A stretch of 64,000 nucleotides of DNA from Burhinus oedicnemus (Eukaryota > Chordata > Aves > Charadriiformes > Burhinidae). The stretch lies in assembly GCA_008921705.1 (NCBI GenBank), contig VFFE01007128.1, forward strand, positions 2,207,673-2,271,672, in the 5' to 3' direction. Positions 40,601 to 50,511 of the stretch are shown one piece after another. Under the pieces are notes generated by a model. It saw only the letters and a program-made list of their open reading frames with translations. It made no database searches and had not been told where the DNA came from. The translations under genes and the position numbers were made by a program. Position 1 is the first letter of the stretch. Each line of letters opens with the position of its first letter.

Positions 40601-43600
40601 TTTTTTCCTCTCCTGCTGAATTTTCTGCATTTCTCATAAGCAGAGTTGCTAGTTAAAACTGCAAGAATAACAAATACAATACTGTCTTGCCAAGTCTCCA
40701 GTGTTAAAAACTAAAAAGATGAGGTCTATTGTTAAAAACTAAAAAGGTGAGGTCTATTGCTTTGGGGAGGACCTTCACAAATTAATACTGGGAACTTCTG
40801 TGTGGAGAGAAGTGGAGCTGTAGTTTCTGGAGTTTGATGCAATTGCAACAATTATGTTAGAACTAACTTTTAATAAACATATGCCATTTCAAACAGATTC
40901 AAAGATACTGTTGAATGCAGTTTCCACTGATTTTGGTTTTAGGAAATTAATATATCTTGGAAAAAATAGTGATGATTATTAATAATAATTATCTAAAATA
41001 TAACCAACAGTCTATTTCTGTATTTTATCAAACTGTATTTACACAGAAAAATGTAGTCTTAATAGTACTCCCTATAATGCCTCTGGCCTTGTGCCCAGAA
41101 CTGAGGGACTCTGAATTTGATCGGATTGCTTTGGCTTATTGGCCAGTAGAAATTACTGTTAGGGAAAGGATGAACTTTTTTTTTTTTTTTTTTTTTGGCA
41201 GGGGGGGTTGCGAGGTGGGTGTATGAGAGTCATTTAAACATTGCTTATTAAAGTGTTTTCTCCAATAATTCATACAGAATTATATTTGTCACCATAGGAG
41301 AAAGTAAGGAAGAAAGAACTTTCAGAAACTGGATGAATTCACTGGGTGTAAGCCCATACGTTAATCATTTATACAGGTAAGGCTTTTTTTAAAATCAATA
41401 ATTTGATTTCCCTTGGATGACAGGGGAAGAAAGAAGAAGGGAAGAAGAAAGGGAAGTTATATTTCTACTAGAACAGTGATTTCCAGGTTTCCACACAATG
41501 TGATAGGAACTTCAAAACTGGTCTCTAGAACCGCATTAAGCAGTATCTGAGTCAGATATTCTACTCATGATCTAGAAATATTGGAAAACTTGGGAAGTTT
41601 TGATGGGCTTCCCTCACTCACTTGTACTTTGAATTATGTTTTTTAAAAAGTTCAGATAATGCTGTTTTATAGTGCATGATTTCTTACTTTCTCTCATGAC
41701 AGATGAAATGACCGCAAACCTATTAAGACAGTAATGTAATTCTAAACTGTAAGAGAGGATAGATGTCTGCTGAGTAGACTGTAAGAATCTATGCAGTGTG
41801 GTATTCCCTCAAAACGAAAGGCTTTTTAGCATGCTTTTTAGATGCTTCTGATTGCTTTCTAATTGTGCCAGCAGTTGATTCAAATCCTATCAATAAAAGA
41901 TGGGACGTAGAGAGCAACTGGGAACATCTGCTTGCATGTATACTTGCTGTTAGGTTTCATAGTTTGTTTTCTGACCTCTGAAAAGTGATACCATCTGTAG
42001 ACAGCTTAATGTGGAGAATTTCGTTTAGCACATAGCCGAAGGGGGGATTATCAGGAATGCAATTTATAATGGGAAAATAATACTTTTCCTAATAGCCTTT
42101 TTTCACAAGGTAAGTATATTGGTTTTGATTTGTTCTTTAGCAAAATACATCTGTACGTGCAGATAAAGCATGAGTATTTAACATTTTGGAAAGTTCTGAG
42201 GAAACTAGAACTAGATAAAGAAATGAAAACTCTTTAGCTAGATGTTTTATCTATGCCTAGCCTATGAAAGCAATTACTTAAAGTTGGTAAAACCAGAGGC
42301 TGTGCTTACTTCACTGAGATTTGTGAAAATAATGAAATTAAATACACAATTTAACATAAATAATCGCAGAAATCAAGCAATAGGATATAGGCCAGTTTCT
42401 CCACAGAGCAACACAAACTTTTATTTATGTGATTGGAATTTTTCAGCAACTTAATTACACTTCGAGAAGTCTCAAGGACTTAACATTTTCATTGTGAATA
42501 TGAGCTTTTGTACTAAAAAGCATTGTTTTACTCTGGTTTAGTGACCTCTCTGATGCTTTAATAATCTTCCAACTGTATGATATGACTCGTGTGCCAGTTG
42601 ACTGGAACCACGTCAACAGACCTCCTTATCCATTACTCGGTGGTAATATGAAAAAGGTGGGTAGATACTCTGTAATTCAGTCCAGTTTCACTGTCTCCCA
42701 TTATGCTGTTTGTAGTAATCTGGGCTGTCTAATTTGTGTGCTACTGAGACAGTCGGGGGAGGGGTGGGGGAGGGGGAAGGGAAAAAATACCATAGAATGG
42801 TTAGAGTTGAAAGGGACCTTAAAGATCATCTGGTTCCAACCTCCCTGTCATTGCCAGGGACAGTTTCCACTAGACCAGGTTGCTCAAAGCCCCATCCAAC
42901 CTGGCCCTTGAACACTTTCAGGGATGGGGCCTCCACAACTTCTCTAGGCAGCCTGTTCCAGTGTCATACCACCCTCACGGTAAAGAATTTCTTCCTAATA
43001 TCTAATCTAAATCTACCCTCTTTCAATTTAAAACCATTATCCTTCATGGTAGTGCTACGTTCCCTGATAAAGAGTCCCTCTCCAGCTTTCCCGTAGGCCC
43101 CCTTTAAGTACTGGAAGGCTGCTAGAAGGTCTCCCTGGAGCCTTCTCTTCTCCAGGCTGAACAACACCAACTCTCTCAGCCTGTCTTCATAGGAGAGGTG
43201 CTTCAGCCCTCAGATCATCTTTGTGGCCCCCCTCTGGACTCACTCCAACAGGTCCATGTCCTTCTTATGTTGGGAGCCCCAGAGCTGGACATAGTACTCC
43301 AGGTGGCATCTCACAAGAGTGGAGTAGAGACTATCTGGAAGATAATGTCTTCCAGATATTATCCCAAGGAATAAATAGCAGTTATAGCATACATCACTTC
43401 AGTTTCTAAATGTGCACACCTTTTGGCAGTATTTAATTTAGGATCTAATTAGAGTATATAAGTAAAAGTTTCAGGCCTGACACAGCTATCGTTGCCTGAT
43501 GCTCTTATATTGTGAGGTGTTTCCTCACAGGGCAGTTTTACATGCTATCAGGAGAATTTGTGCAAGACTTGCAGAATCCAAGCTTTCAGTTAGTTTTGTG

Positions 43601-46600
43601 ATCATTATGAAGCCAGAAACGTAGAGGGGGAAAAAAAAGTACTGTCTAAGAACAACACATTTTAATATTTTTCACAATTCAATTTTGATGTAAGTATATA
43701 TTAATTCATTTACCTTAGTGGAAGTGAATTTGGTTTTCTCAAGTGTGAAAAAAGATTATCATTGGAATCTTGCATACTTGCATTTATAGTAAAAGCTGTG
43801 TTATTTTAATCACAGTGTAGGAAGAAAGGCTAGAAATCTTTCTCTAGCTCCAAATCTCACCATAGGTAACAGTAAGCCAAAGTAATTCAAAATACACATA
43901 GATTATACATCGGTGTTATAGACATACTAAGGTGTTATTATTTGCACACAACATTTATTTTTAGATTGAGAATTGCAATTATGCAGTAGAACTCGGGAAG
44001 ACAAAAGCCAAATTCTCACTGGTTGGTATTGCTGGACACGATCTAAATGAGGGTAATCCAACTCTGACTTTGGCTTTGGTATGGCAGCTGATGAGAAGGT
44101 AAGTTAGGCATAGTATATGAGAGGTGTGTGTGTGTATATATGTATCTGTGCACGTGTTTATATGTGTCTCTCTCTGTATATCAAGGCAAATTAAAGCTAA
44201 TGTTCAGTTCACCCAACAGGTATTTTAGAGAGCCATCTCTAAATATCCCTCTTCTCCAAGATAAAATATTATACAATTTTTTTGTAGTATTACGTACTGT
44301 GTAGTGATTGGAACCACAGTAGTGTTATGTGTACGCATCCATTTAGAGAAACAAAACCTTATCTACTAAAAAACTGATTAAAATTATAAATCCTGCAGCA
44401 AGTAAAAAGAGCACAACTTATTTCATGCTGATTCCATGTGTCTTTCTGTAAGTAGAGAGTAATTTAAATATTTGTAAAATCAAAAAAGAAGGATAAATAG
44501 GAAGAGGTGGTGTATGCTATGGAAGCTAAAATGGGAAGAAATTTTTAGGGCATCACAGCTATAGTAATGTTACTGTCATAAAATCAAAATCTTGCTAGTG
44601 CACTGAGCAGGAAAAAAATACATTATCAATTGATTTCAATAAAGAGTATTTTATTGCAAACTTTTTCCACAAGTTAATTTTCTTACACCTGCCCCAAAAT
44701 ATTCAGTGCTTTTTGTTTCTCACTGTTACAATTCAGTTTTCAAGGTAACTTGGATGGTAGGGAGCCATTTAAACTTATAAAGTAAAATTAGTTATGATGT
44801 GCTGAGTAAAACAAATACATGAAGGAGATGTAACAGTGAATGTTATGAGGTTTGGGATGTTATCTTATTCTTGCAACAACCGAAGAAATGATTTTAAAGT
44901 ACTAAATAGTTGGTAAGGTAAGGGTACCTTATGAAGGTGAGTACTAGGCATTGTTACTTTGCTGAAGTAATATTTTACTTTTGCCTTTGTACTGTTAGCA
45001 GAGTTGAGTTCTACCACTCACTTTAACTCAGACTTTTGTTTTCTTTACCAAAGGTATACTTTGAACGTACTATCAGACCTTGGTGAGGGGGAAAAAGTAA
45101 ATGATGAAATTATTATTAAGTGGGTGAATCAGACACTTACAAAAGCAAATAAGAAAACGTCAATTACAAGTTTCAAGGTAATCAAATTATTTTACTTTTC
45201 TTTTTTCCACGTATAATCTGATCTGGGATTTTTAACCTAATCTGTTAACAATTTGGCTTTAACAGTGGCTCTCCCATCAGCTAGCATAATTGTATAAGGA
45301 AATATTTCTGACAGTTTATGAATCTTCAAAAGTATTTTACAATTCTATTAATAAGAAACAAAATGAAATTCTAATTGCTGCTGTAAGACTCAACAAAAAA
45401 AAAACAAAAACCCAAACAAAAAAAGAAACCAACCCCCCCAGAAATGGCTAAACTTTTAAAGGGGCTTCTGTCTGAAGTAAGTAATGTTTTGGCATGGCAT
45501 GTCATGTCATATATCTTCCAAATTTTTGGATATAGGCACTCTCATGCTTGTACAAACGTGAAGAACAATTCTGGAAGCACTGGGGGATAGGGGAATCACC
45601 GTTTTTAATAACAGCTGGTCCAAAAGATGTACTCATGTGTGACAGAGCCAGGAGAGGGAACCCAAGTTTACCAGTGACATCTTTTTTTTCTTCACTGGCA
45701 CTGCTTGATGTGCACCAGACCCTGTACAAAACAGGAACTTTTCTCATTCAGCAAGTATGAACAAATTGATAAAGGAAGCTTTCCTTTCATATTAAACATG
45801 AAAGAAGTCATATGTATGTCAGGTGTGTCATGCTGTGTGAATCTCATTCTTTTGAAATGGTAGATTAATAATTGCACTTGCATGCAAATATAACATTCTT
45901 ATACAGGTTCATTGTATACTCTGAAACAGTTATGTCTTGTGGTTCACAGCAGGAACACAAAGTGATTCAGTTGATGGTAGACCAATAAAGATAAGGAGCT
46001 ACTGATGTAAAGTGACATTATTCAGTATACTTTTTTTTTTTTACTACTGATTTTTGGCAACATTCACATATATGTCTTTCACAATTTGTTTTTTTTTTTA
46101 ATCTGTATTTTGGGGTTACTGCAGCAAGCAGACTGTGTAGCAGAGAAAGCAGAGGTCCCTCATATTTATTGTGGGCTATGAAAGCAAAGTTCTATTGAAT
46201 TGCTATTAGTTCAAACAATAAAAATTGTTACAGAAACAATTACAACCTTATATACTAAAAAACCACAGAAGTGTGATTTTTGGCTTATGGCCTTGGGGAG
46301 ATACCCCAATGCATTCAGTGTCTTCAAGCAGATTTATATTCCTATTTTTAAATGTATAATTAATGTGGTAGCTCTATGGGACTTCACTGAATTTGAAATC
46401 ACAGTTCTGGCCTGGTGGTGAAGGCAGCCATGTCATGTGGCTTATGTACTGAGCCCCTGCAGGACCAGAGCCAGCCTCACTGGTGCTGGCTGCTGGTTTG
46501 ACATCATGAGCTGCTTATCTGCCCTAACAGTTAGGCAGAAATAATTGCAGCAATAGCACTTACTGTTTTAAGAATAGAAGAAAACACGTGCCTGTGTATT

Positions 46601-47796
46601 AAATAGAAAACACAGGCTGCTTGTGCTAGCTCAGAATACCATCCGAGTTGAAAAATTATAAAAAGAATGAGCCGTAAACTACTGCAGAGCATAGTCCCAT
46701 TACAAGAAAAGGAGAAAAATTAAAGTAGTTGGGGAATATAAATACCTTTTTGTTGTCTCAAAAGTCTGGTCCTTGGATTTCTTCCAAAGTTCCCTTCCTT
46801 CCTTAGGGAAGGGGGGGAGTTTCTTTCATTAAATAAATTTAAACCATTTGTATAATAATAATATCAACACTGAGTGTGAACCTTATCATTTTGATTGCGG
46901 AAGAGTGCACTAGACCTCATAAAGTGGGTGAAAAACCTTCATGCAATAAAGTAACAAAACATGCTGCTGTCTTTTAATAGGTATGTAAGATGTGCTGTAG
47001 GGTTTTTTGCATGGTGAAGACAGAATAAGCAAAGCAAATTCCTTATACTAATCTTTTGAGTCTTTTATTTTAGGACAAATCAATTAGCACTAGTTTACCT
47101 GTCCTAGATCTGATAGATGCCATCGCACCAAAAGCAGTTCGTCCAGAAATGGTCAAGAGAGAAGATCTTTCTTACCAAGACAAGTTGAATAATGCTAAGT
47201 AAGTTTCAAATGAATGCTTTCTATTTTCCTGAAGTGCAAGAAATGGACAAATTCATGGTGTAATGAATGATTTACAGAGAGATTACACTAATATTAGTTG
47301 ATTTGTTTCAAATAGATTATAAATTCTAATATTCTAGAGCTATTTTTTTAGTATATTTAAAATATGAATTCAAATTCACGGCTCATATGATCTATCAGAA
47401 CTCCACTGCAATTAGTTTATTAATAACCTGCCATAATCCATATTGGTTTTGACAAAAATGCTTTGACAACTAGTAGCAAAACATCAGCCAATACAATTGC
47501 TAATACATGCTTTCTTCACAATAATGTCCATTTTCTCAGAGAGTAAATACTGACTGAACAGGCGCATCCTGCTATTAAAATCTGTTGTTCTTGTTGTGAA
47601 TCTTGGCACACTAGCAGATGTAAGGAAAATAACAGTATTTATTTTCTCTTGTTTTCCAAGATATGCCATTTCAGTTGCTCGAAAAATCGGTGCTCGTATA
47701 TATGCTCTCCCAGATGATCTGGTTGAAGTGAAGCCAAAAATGGTGATGACAGTGTTTGCATGTTTGATGGGACGAGGACTGAACAAAATCAAATAA
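22577..47796 (+). CDS. PLS1: Plastin-1 (fimbrin, I-plastin), complete coding sequence in 15 exons
   Basis: An actin-filament bundling protein of brush-border microvilli and hair-cell stereocilia; its calcium-sensing head modulates two tandem actin-binding domains. Coding exons: 22577-22646, 26304-26467, 27720-27849, 29482-29614, 30541-30622, 32443-32608, 32704-32846, 34341-34436, 35999-36194, 41298-41376, 42542-42656, 43965-44098, 45054-45177, 47074-47198, 47661-47796. They sum to 1893 nt (630 residues plus TAA), the length expected for plastin, and every junction is in frame with GT-AG ends. The N-terminus has two canonical EF-hand loops (residues 24-35 and 64-75). Four calponin-homology domains follow, roughly at 120-236, 265-378, 395-505 and 517-627. 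The start ATG (22577) has A at -3 and G at +4. Extended sequence similarity to plastin-1, rather than L- or T-plastin, together with TRPC1 next door, supports PLS1. The 5' noncoding exon(s) are not identified. Confidence 0.97.
22647..26303 (+). other. PLS1 intron after coding exon 1
   Basis: GTATGT donor and TTTTACAG acceptor. It contains a short antisense CR1 fragment (24912-25091) and otherwise AT-rich sequence without recognisable features. Confidence 0.9.
24912..25091 (-). mobile_element. CR1 LINE 3' fragment
   Basis: About 180 bp of CR1 3' end in antisense orientation. It starts with the doubled ATAGAATCATAGAAT tail at 24912 and runs through GGTTGGAAGGGACC. It shares its tail diagnostics (CTAACACTGCCAAAA) with the copy at 30954, so both are from one subfamily. 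It is severely 5'-truncated and carries no coding sequence. Confidence 0.93.
26304..26467 (+). CDS. PLS1: PLS1 coding exon 2 (EF-hand pair)
   Basis: Residues 24-78. It carries both calcium-binding loops: D24-x-D26-x-S28-G-Y30-x-S32-x-x-E35 and D64-x-N66-x-D68-G-R70-x-N72-x-x-E75. All liganding positions are acceptable for calcium. GTAAGA donor. Confidence 0.96.
26468..27719 (+). other. PLS1 intron after coding exon 2
   Basis: GTAAGA donor and TTATTGCAG acceptor. Contains T- and G-rich low-complexity tracts near 26865-26885; nothing else recognised. Confidence 0.9.
27720..27849 (+). CDS. PLS1: PLS1 coding exon 3 (linker between EF-hands and first actin-binding domain)
   Basis: Residues 79-121 plus 1 nt. 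It encodes the regulatory linker and the ITAIGGTS segment typical of plastins just before CH1. Ends before GTAAGA. Confidence 0.96.
27850..29481 (+). other. PLS1 intron after coding exon 3
   Basis: GTAAGA donor and TTTCTTTTCAG acceptor. No repeat or RNA gene recognised. Confidence 0.9.
29482..29614 (+). CDS. PLS1: PLS1 coding exon 4 (start of CH1)
   Basis: Residues 122-165 plus 2 nt. It begins CH1 with [12 protein letters not shown], the actin-binding-site-1 helix of plastins. Donor GTGAGT; the split cysteine codon TG|C joins the next exon. Confidence 0.96.
29615..30540 (+). other. PLS1 intron after coding exon 4
   Basis: GTGAGT donor and TTCTTCCTTAG acceptor. AT-rich, nothing recognised inside. 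Confidence 0.9.
30541..30622 (+). CDS. PLS1: PLS1 coding exon 5 (CH1)
   Basis: 82 nt, residues 166-193 (the first codon is completed here). It contains the CH1 segment [19 protein letters not shown] donor. Confidence 0.96.
30623..32442 (+). other. PLS1 intron after coding exon 5
   Basis: GTAAGT donor. The acceptor is CCAAATAG, with almost no pyrimidine tract. It contains an antisense CR1 at 30954-31518. Confidence 0.9.
30954..31518 (-). mobile_element. CR1 LINE, 5'-truncated (about 565 bp)
   Basis: Antisense CR1 with an intact TCATAGAATCATAGAA tail at 30954. The minus strand between 31085 and 31390 still encodes the conserved end of CR1 ORF2 ([20 protein letters not shown], then WNRLPREM). 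Truncated near 31518. Same subfamily as the 24912 fragment, judging by the shared tail. Confidence 0.94.
32443..32608 (+). CDS. PLS1: PLS1 coding exon 6 (end of CH1)
   Basis: Residues 194-248 plus 1 nt. It includes the invariant CH-domain helix [15 protein letters not shown] (222-236). The acceptor is weak (see findings); the donor is GTAAGA. Confidence 0.96.
32609..32703 (+). other. PLS1 mini-intron of 95 nt
   Basis: A GT-AG intron of only 95 nt (GTAAGA donor, AACTTGCTTTTAG acceptor). It is by far the shortest intron in the window. The reading frame and plastin homology on both sides fix its ends. Confidence 0.95.
32704..32846 (+). CDS. PLS1: PLS1 coding exon 7 (start of CH2)
   Basis: Residues 249-296. 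Contains [15 protein letters not shown], the first helix of CH2 (266-280). Donor GTATGT. Confidence 0.96.
32847..34340 (+). other. PLS1 intron after coding exon 7
   Basis: GTATGT donor and CTTGTTTTAG acceptor. No repeats recognised. Confidence 0.9.
34341..34436 (+). CDS. PLS1: PLS1 coding exon 8 (CH2, variable loop)
   Basis: 96 nt, phase 0 at both ends, residues 297-328. It begins with the conserved [16 protein letters not shown] and runs into the divergent loop typical of CH2 in plastins. Because it is symmetric, skipping would keep frame but would remove part of CH2. Confidence 0.95.
34437..35998 (+). other. PLS1 intron after coding exon 8
   Basis: GTAAGT donor. The acceptor has a very strong pyrimidine tract ending TCTTTTAG at 35998. 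Nothing else recognised. Confidence 0.9.
35999..36194 (+). CDS. PLS1: PLS1 coding exon 9 (CH2)
   Basis: 196 nt, residues 329-393 plus 1 nt; the largest PLS1 coding exon. Carries [16 protein letters not shown] and [17 protein letters not shown] (361-377), the final CH2 helix. The donor is GTACTC, weaker than average beyond +3. Confidence 0.96.
40702..40757. repeat. 28-bp tandem duplication, two copies
   Basis: Copies at 40702-40729 and 40730-40757 are head to tail and differ at one position (A versus G, at 40719 and 40747). A recent local duplication, possibly length-variable in the population. Confidence 0.9.
41176..41196. repeat. T21 homopolymer
   Basis: An uninterrupted T run about 100 bp upstream of the coding exon 10 acceptor, followed by a G-rich patch. 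Confidence 0.9.
41298..41376 (+). CDS. PLS1: PLS1 coding exon 10 (start of CH3)
   Basis: 79 nt, residues 394-419 plus 2 nt. Contains [17 protein letters not shown], the opening helix of the second actin-binding domain. Donor GTAAGG. Confidence 0.96.
41377..42541 (+). other. PLS1 intron after coding exon 10
   Basis: GTAAGG donor and CTCTGGTTTAG acceptor. A purine-rich GAAGAAAGAAG tract lies near 41430-41455; no TE recognised. Confidence 0.9.
42542..42656 (+). CDS. PLS1: PLS1 coding exon 11 (CH3)
   Basis: 115 nt, residues 420-458, ending GGNMKK before GTGGGT. An antisense CR1 insertion begins about 135 bp beyond its donor. Confidence 0.96.
42657..43964 (+). other. PLS1 intron after coding exon 11
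   Basis: GTGGGT donor and TTATTTTTAG acceptor. A G-rich tract (about 42752-42782) is followed directly by an antisense CR1 at 42791-43333. Confidence 0.9.
42791..43333 (-). mobile_element. CR1 LINE, 5'-truncated (about 540 bp)
   Basis: Antisense CR1. Its 3' tail starts at CATAGAATGG (42791) and runs through GTTGAAAGGGACC. The minus strand encodes the C-terminal CR1 ORF2 remnant ([13 protein letters not shown], then [20 protein letters not shown] at about 42964-43170). Its tail differs from those of the 24912 and 30954 copies, so it is a different subfamily. Confidence 0.94.
43965..44098 (+). CDS. PLS1: PLS1 coding exon 12 (end of CH3)
   Basis: 134 nt, residues 459-502 plus 2 nt. Contains [11 protein letters not shown] and the CH-domain helix [15 protein letters not shown]. 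Donor GTAAGT. Confidence 0.96.
44099..45053 (+). other. PLS1 intron after coding exon 12
   Basis: GTAAGT donor and TTTACCAAAG acceptor. A short GT/TA microsatellite lies at about 44123-44142. Confidence 0.9.
45054..45177 (+). CDS. PLS1: PLS1 coding exon 13 (start of CH4)
   Basis: 124 nt, residues 503-544. Contains [14 protein letters not shown], the first helix of CH4. Donor GTAATC. Confidence 0.96.
45178..47073 (+). other. PLS1 intron after coding exon 13
   Basis: GTAATC donor and CTTTTATTTTAG acceptor. An A/C-rich low-complexity tract lies at about 45394-45440 and T-runs near 46031 and 46090. No TE body recognised. Confidence 0.9.
47074..47198 (+). CDS. PLS1: PLS1 coding exon 14 (CH4)
   Basis: 125 nt, residues 545-585 plus 2 nt. 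Contains [20 protein letters not shown]. Donor GTAAGT. Confidence 0.96.
47199..47660 (+). other. PLS1 last coding intron
   Basis: 462 nt. GTAAGT donor and TTGTTTTCCAAG acceptor; nothing else seen. Confidence 0.9.
47661..47796 (+). CDS. PLS1: PLS1 coding exon 15 (end of CH4 and stop)
   Basis: 136 nt, residues 586-630 and TAA at 47794-47796. Encodes [20 protein letters not shown] and the terminal [16 protein letters not shown] characteristic of plastins. Confidence 0.97.
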
Positions 47797-48588
47797 TGAA
47801 GAGATGTAATGCAACTTTCTGCCATGTTAAGCACGATGAATGCCTCGCAGTTTACAGAGTTCTGAAGCTTTAGTATAAAATGAGAAAATTTGTATGCACA
47901 AATATACTCATTAATTATGTTTCAATAATGTGTTTATATTAGTTAAAATTTCATTCTATTTCATAACACATTGATTATTTATGGGTAATATTGTATTCAG
48001 AACATGTTCATTACCAAATAACATCACAGATTTGTATTGCTTTAACAAAACCCACACCGTATTAATCAAGCTTCATTTGTATTAGTTTGCATAGCATTGT
48101 AAGAATCTGCATCATATTACGTATGTTATTTCAGGACCTATTGTGACACATTATTCGATTTTTGTGGGTGTTACTTACATGTAGTCATACAAGGCTCAAG
48201 GTGCATTCCAGCCCTGTCATATTACTCCTAACTGCACGGAAGTTATCATCCTTGCCTTATTCTTTGAGAGCTTGACTCTTGTTGAAGCCAATGAGAGTCT
48301 TAGCATTGACCTCAGTTGAGAGCAAGTGAAGGCCTACGATAATGTCTGGAAGCTAATGAATATTGATAACACTGATGAAACTTTTTGGTGGGAATAATCT
48401 TTAAATATATGTAGTAGTTTTGTTCTGTTACTGAGCAGGAACATTTGTGGTCTGTGTCTTAAGAAAAAACAGCAAATAGCAGAAATGTGATCATGTCGTT
48501 CTTAGGTCTGCATATGCATTAGCTTTTGCCGTTGGACTAAACATTGGATTTGTTTTTTAATTTTTCGTAAAATATTGCATAAGGAAAC

Positions 48589-48594
48589 AATAAA
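48589..48594 (+). terminator. Candidate PLS1 poly(A) signal 1
   Basis: AATAAA about 0.8 kb after the stop codon, followed within 25 nt by a GT-rich stretch (GTTTGGGGTTTC), a suitable downstream element. Which signal is used cannot be told from sequence. Confidence 0.5.
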
Positions 48595-48830
48595 GAGCTG
48601 GCTAGTCCAGTTTGGGGTTTCACATTAATGTATTGCATTTCCTTACAGATTACTCCTTTGATTTTCCTAGAGTGTATATCATGTATGCAGAGATTTTGTC
48701 TAGAAAGACTGGTGCATTGTCTGGATGAGATGAAGCTCATAATTATTTTCTTATTAATTTCAAAGGAAGTATTTGTACTCCTTTCTTTGCAGCTGTAAAT
48801 GTTCACCAAACATTCTGGAGCTGGATGTTT

Positions 48831-48836
48831 AATAAA
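48831..48836 (+). terminator. Candidate PLS1 poly(A) signal 2
   Basis: AATAAA about 1.0 kb after the stop. The downstream sequence is not notably GT-rich until the T-run at about 48893. Confidence 0.4.
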
Positions 48837-48878
48837 GTTGTTACCAGAAGCCAAAACAGTAAGAAAGAAAGAAAATTA

Positions 48879-48884
48879 AATAAA
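48879..48884 (+). terminator. Candidate PLS1 poly(A) signal 3
   Basis: AATAAA followed 10 nt later by an uninterrupted T-run (about 48894-48908), a plausible U-rich downstream element. Confidence 0.4.
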
Positions 48885-50486
48885 AATGAAAGATTTTTTT
48901 TTTTTTTTAAGTATGAAGCTGCTATTTTTTCTCTCATCTCCTGGAAACAGTCCTAAGCGTGGCAAAACCGAAGAATCACGATGAGTGAACAGTTGGACTA
49001 AGTTTTACATCTTCAGTATCTTGCACAATATATTAACAGAAACAAGATTCATCCATTTAGTTTCTTATTATATAAAGGGATACTGGGATTTGAAAGAATT
49101 AAGTGCTTGGATTTAGATCCATTTGTCTCTGTTTACTGGTTTGTATTGTCTGGACAAGAATAAATTATTAATATTTGATAATTACCTGATTTCTATTCCC
49201 AGTTCCAAATGATGACTGAGTGTTTTACAGAATTTGAGTTCTTTGCCCCGATTCTGGAGATGAATCAGTTTAAGTCCTCATTCAAGATAGGCTAAATTGG
49301 GTCTCACTTAATCTCTATACCGCAAGAATAAATGATCTCTTCCTGAGATATGCAATTCTAAAGTACTGTATTTACCTGCACAGGCATTTGGCAACTTACT
49401 CTTTAAGAGTCAGTATTTCCTGTTGTGTAAACTACTGGTGTAGCGTTTTGTTCCCTTTAGGAAAAAATCTGCTACAATTATGTGGCTCATTATATTACAT
49501 GTCCAGAATTACTTTAAACTTGCTTTGATCAAATTGAAATGGCTTTTCAGGGGCAACCATATCATGCTTCTCAGCATAGAAGTTTGACATAAAAGCTAAT
49601 TAAGAGCTACATATTGAAGGGTACATGACAGCAAACACCATCTGAAAAGAGTTGTCTTCTCAGAACAATGTTTTAAAGAGGGCAAGTGTTAACTAAACAA
49701 GATTAAAAAAAAAAAAAAGTCAGACTTTTGGCTTCCTTTAATCTTTATATCTCAGCTGAAGTCACTAAAGCTATGGACTCTGGTTCTGTGCCTCTATAAG
49801 CCGCAAACATACGCTAAGGAAGTAAGTGCTAAGTTCCACGTATATCATACTTCAGTAATGTACAAAAAATTAGTTTGTAACTGGTAGCTTACGTAACATG
49901 TAAATGGCTTTTTGAAGTTTAAGGACAAAATGGCACACAATTTTAATATCAAAAGGGAAAACAAATAGGCATGATTTGTAGAAGTATTCCCAGAAGAGGA
50001 AAGCAACTGCCAGGCAGTCTAACGGCTATGTGGAGGTCGGGCTGCACAGCCCGCTGCTGGGGGGAGCAGGGCCGCAGCTACTGTAGCAGCTGGGAGAGAA
50101 ACAGATTCAAGGGAACACGCAGAAATGGGGACGGACCATCAGTAGGGACGCGCTGGGGACGTGCTGCGGGCTGTGTTCTCGACGCCTCACCGTGCGGGGA
50201 GACGGAGAGCTCCCTCGAAGGAAGCCCCCGAAATCCTCCCCGCCGCTCCTGGCGGGCGCGGGCCCCACACCCGGCCGACCCCATCCCCCCAGAGGCTCCC
50301 GGGAGGGAAGGGGAACCGCGGAGCCGCGGGGCAGGGGAAGACGGGGCGGTGGCTGTGCTCGGGCTGCTTTGTCGGCCGCCCGGTTGGTCGGCAGCCACAG
50401 CCCCCAGCGCCGCTCCTCCCCGCTGCCCCTCACCGGGGGGACGCCGCCATTGGAGCCTGCGCAGTGCGGCGGGGAGCCCTCCCCTC

Positions 50487-50511
50487 CCCTGCCCTGCCCT
50501 GCCCTGCCCTG
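50487..50511. repeat. (CCCTG)5 tandem repeat in C-rich tract
   Basis: Five perfect CCCTG pentamers inside a C-rich tract (about 50478-50519). The complementary strand has more than six G3 runs separated by one or two bases, which is classic G-quadruplex-forming composition. It lies about 130-165 bp upstream of the TRPC1 start codon. Confidence 0.9.

Larger units (their letters stand above)
36195..41297 (+). other. PLS1 intron after coding exon 9, the largest between coding exons
   Basis: 5.1 kb. GTACTC donor and TTGTCACCATAG acceptor. Contains a TG-rich run at 36597-36622, a 28-bp tandem duplication at 40702-40757 and a T21 run at 41176-41196. No host exon or TE body recognised. Confidence 0.88.
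47797..50029 (+). other. PLS1: PLS1 3'UTR and short PLS1-TRPC1 intergenic gap
   Basis: AT-rich and without coding signal. It begins directly after the PLS1 stop, so the first part is 3'UTR. Several AATAAA hexamers (48589, 48831, 48879, 49159) give candidate transcript ends. The remaining sequence up to the CpG island is unremarkable, with A-runs near 49704-49718. Confidence 0.7.
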
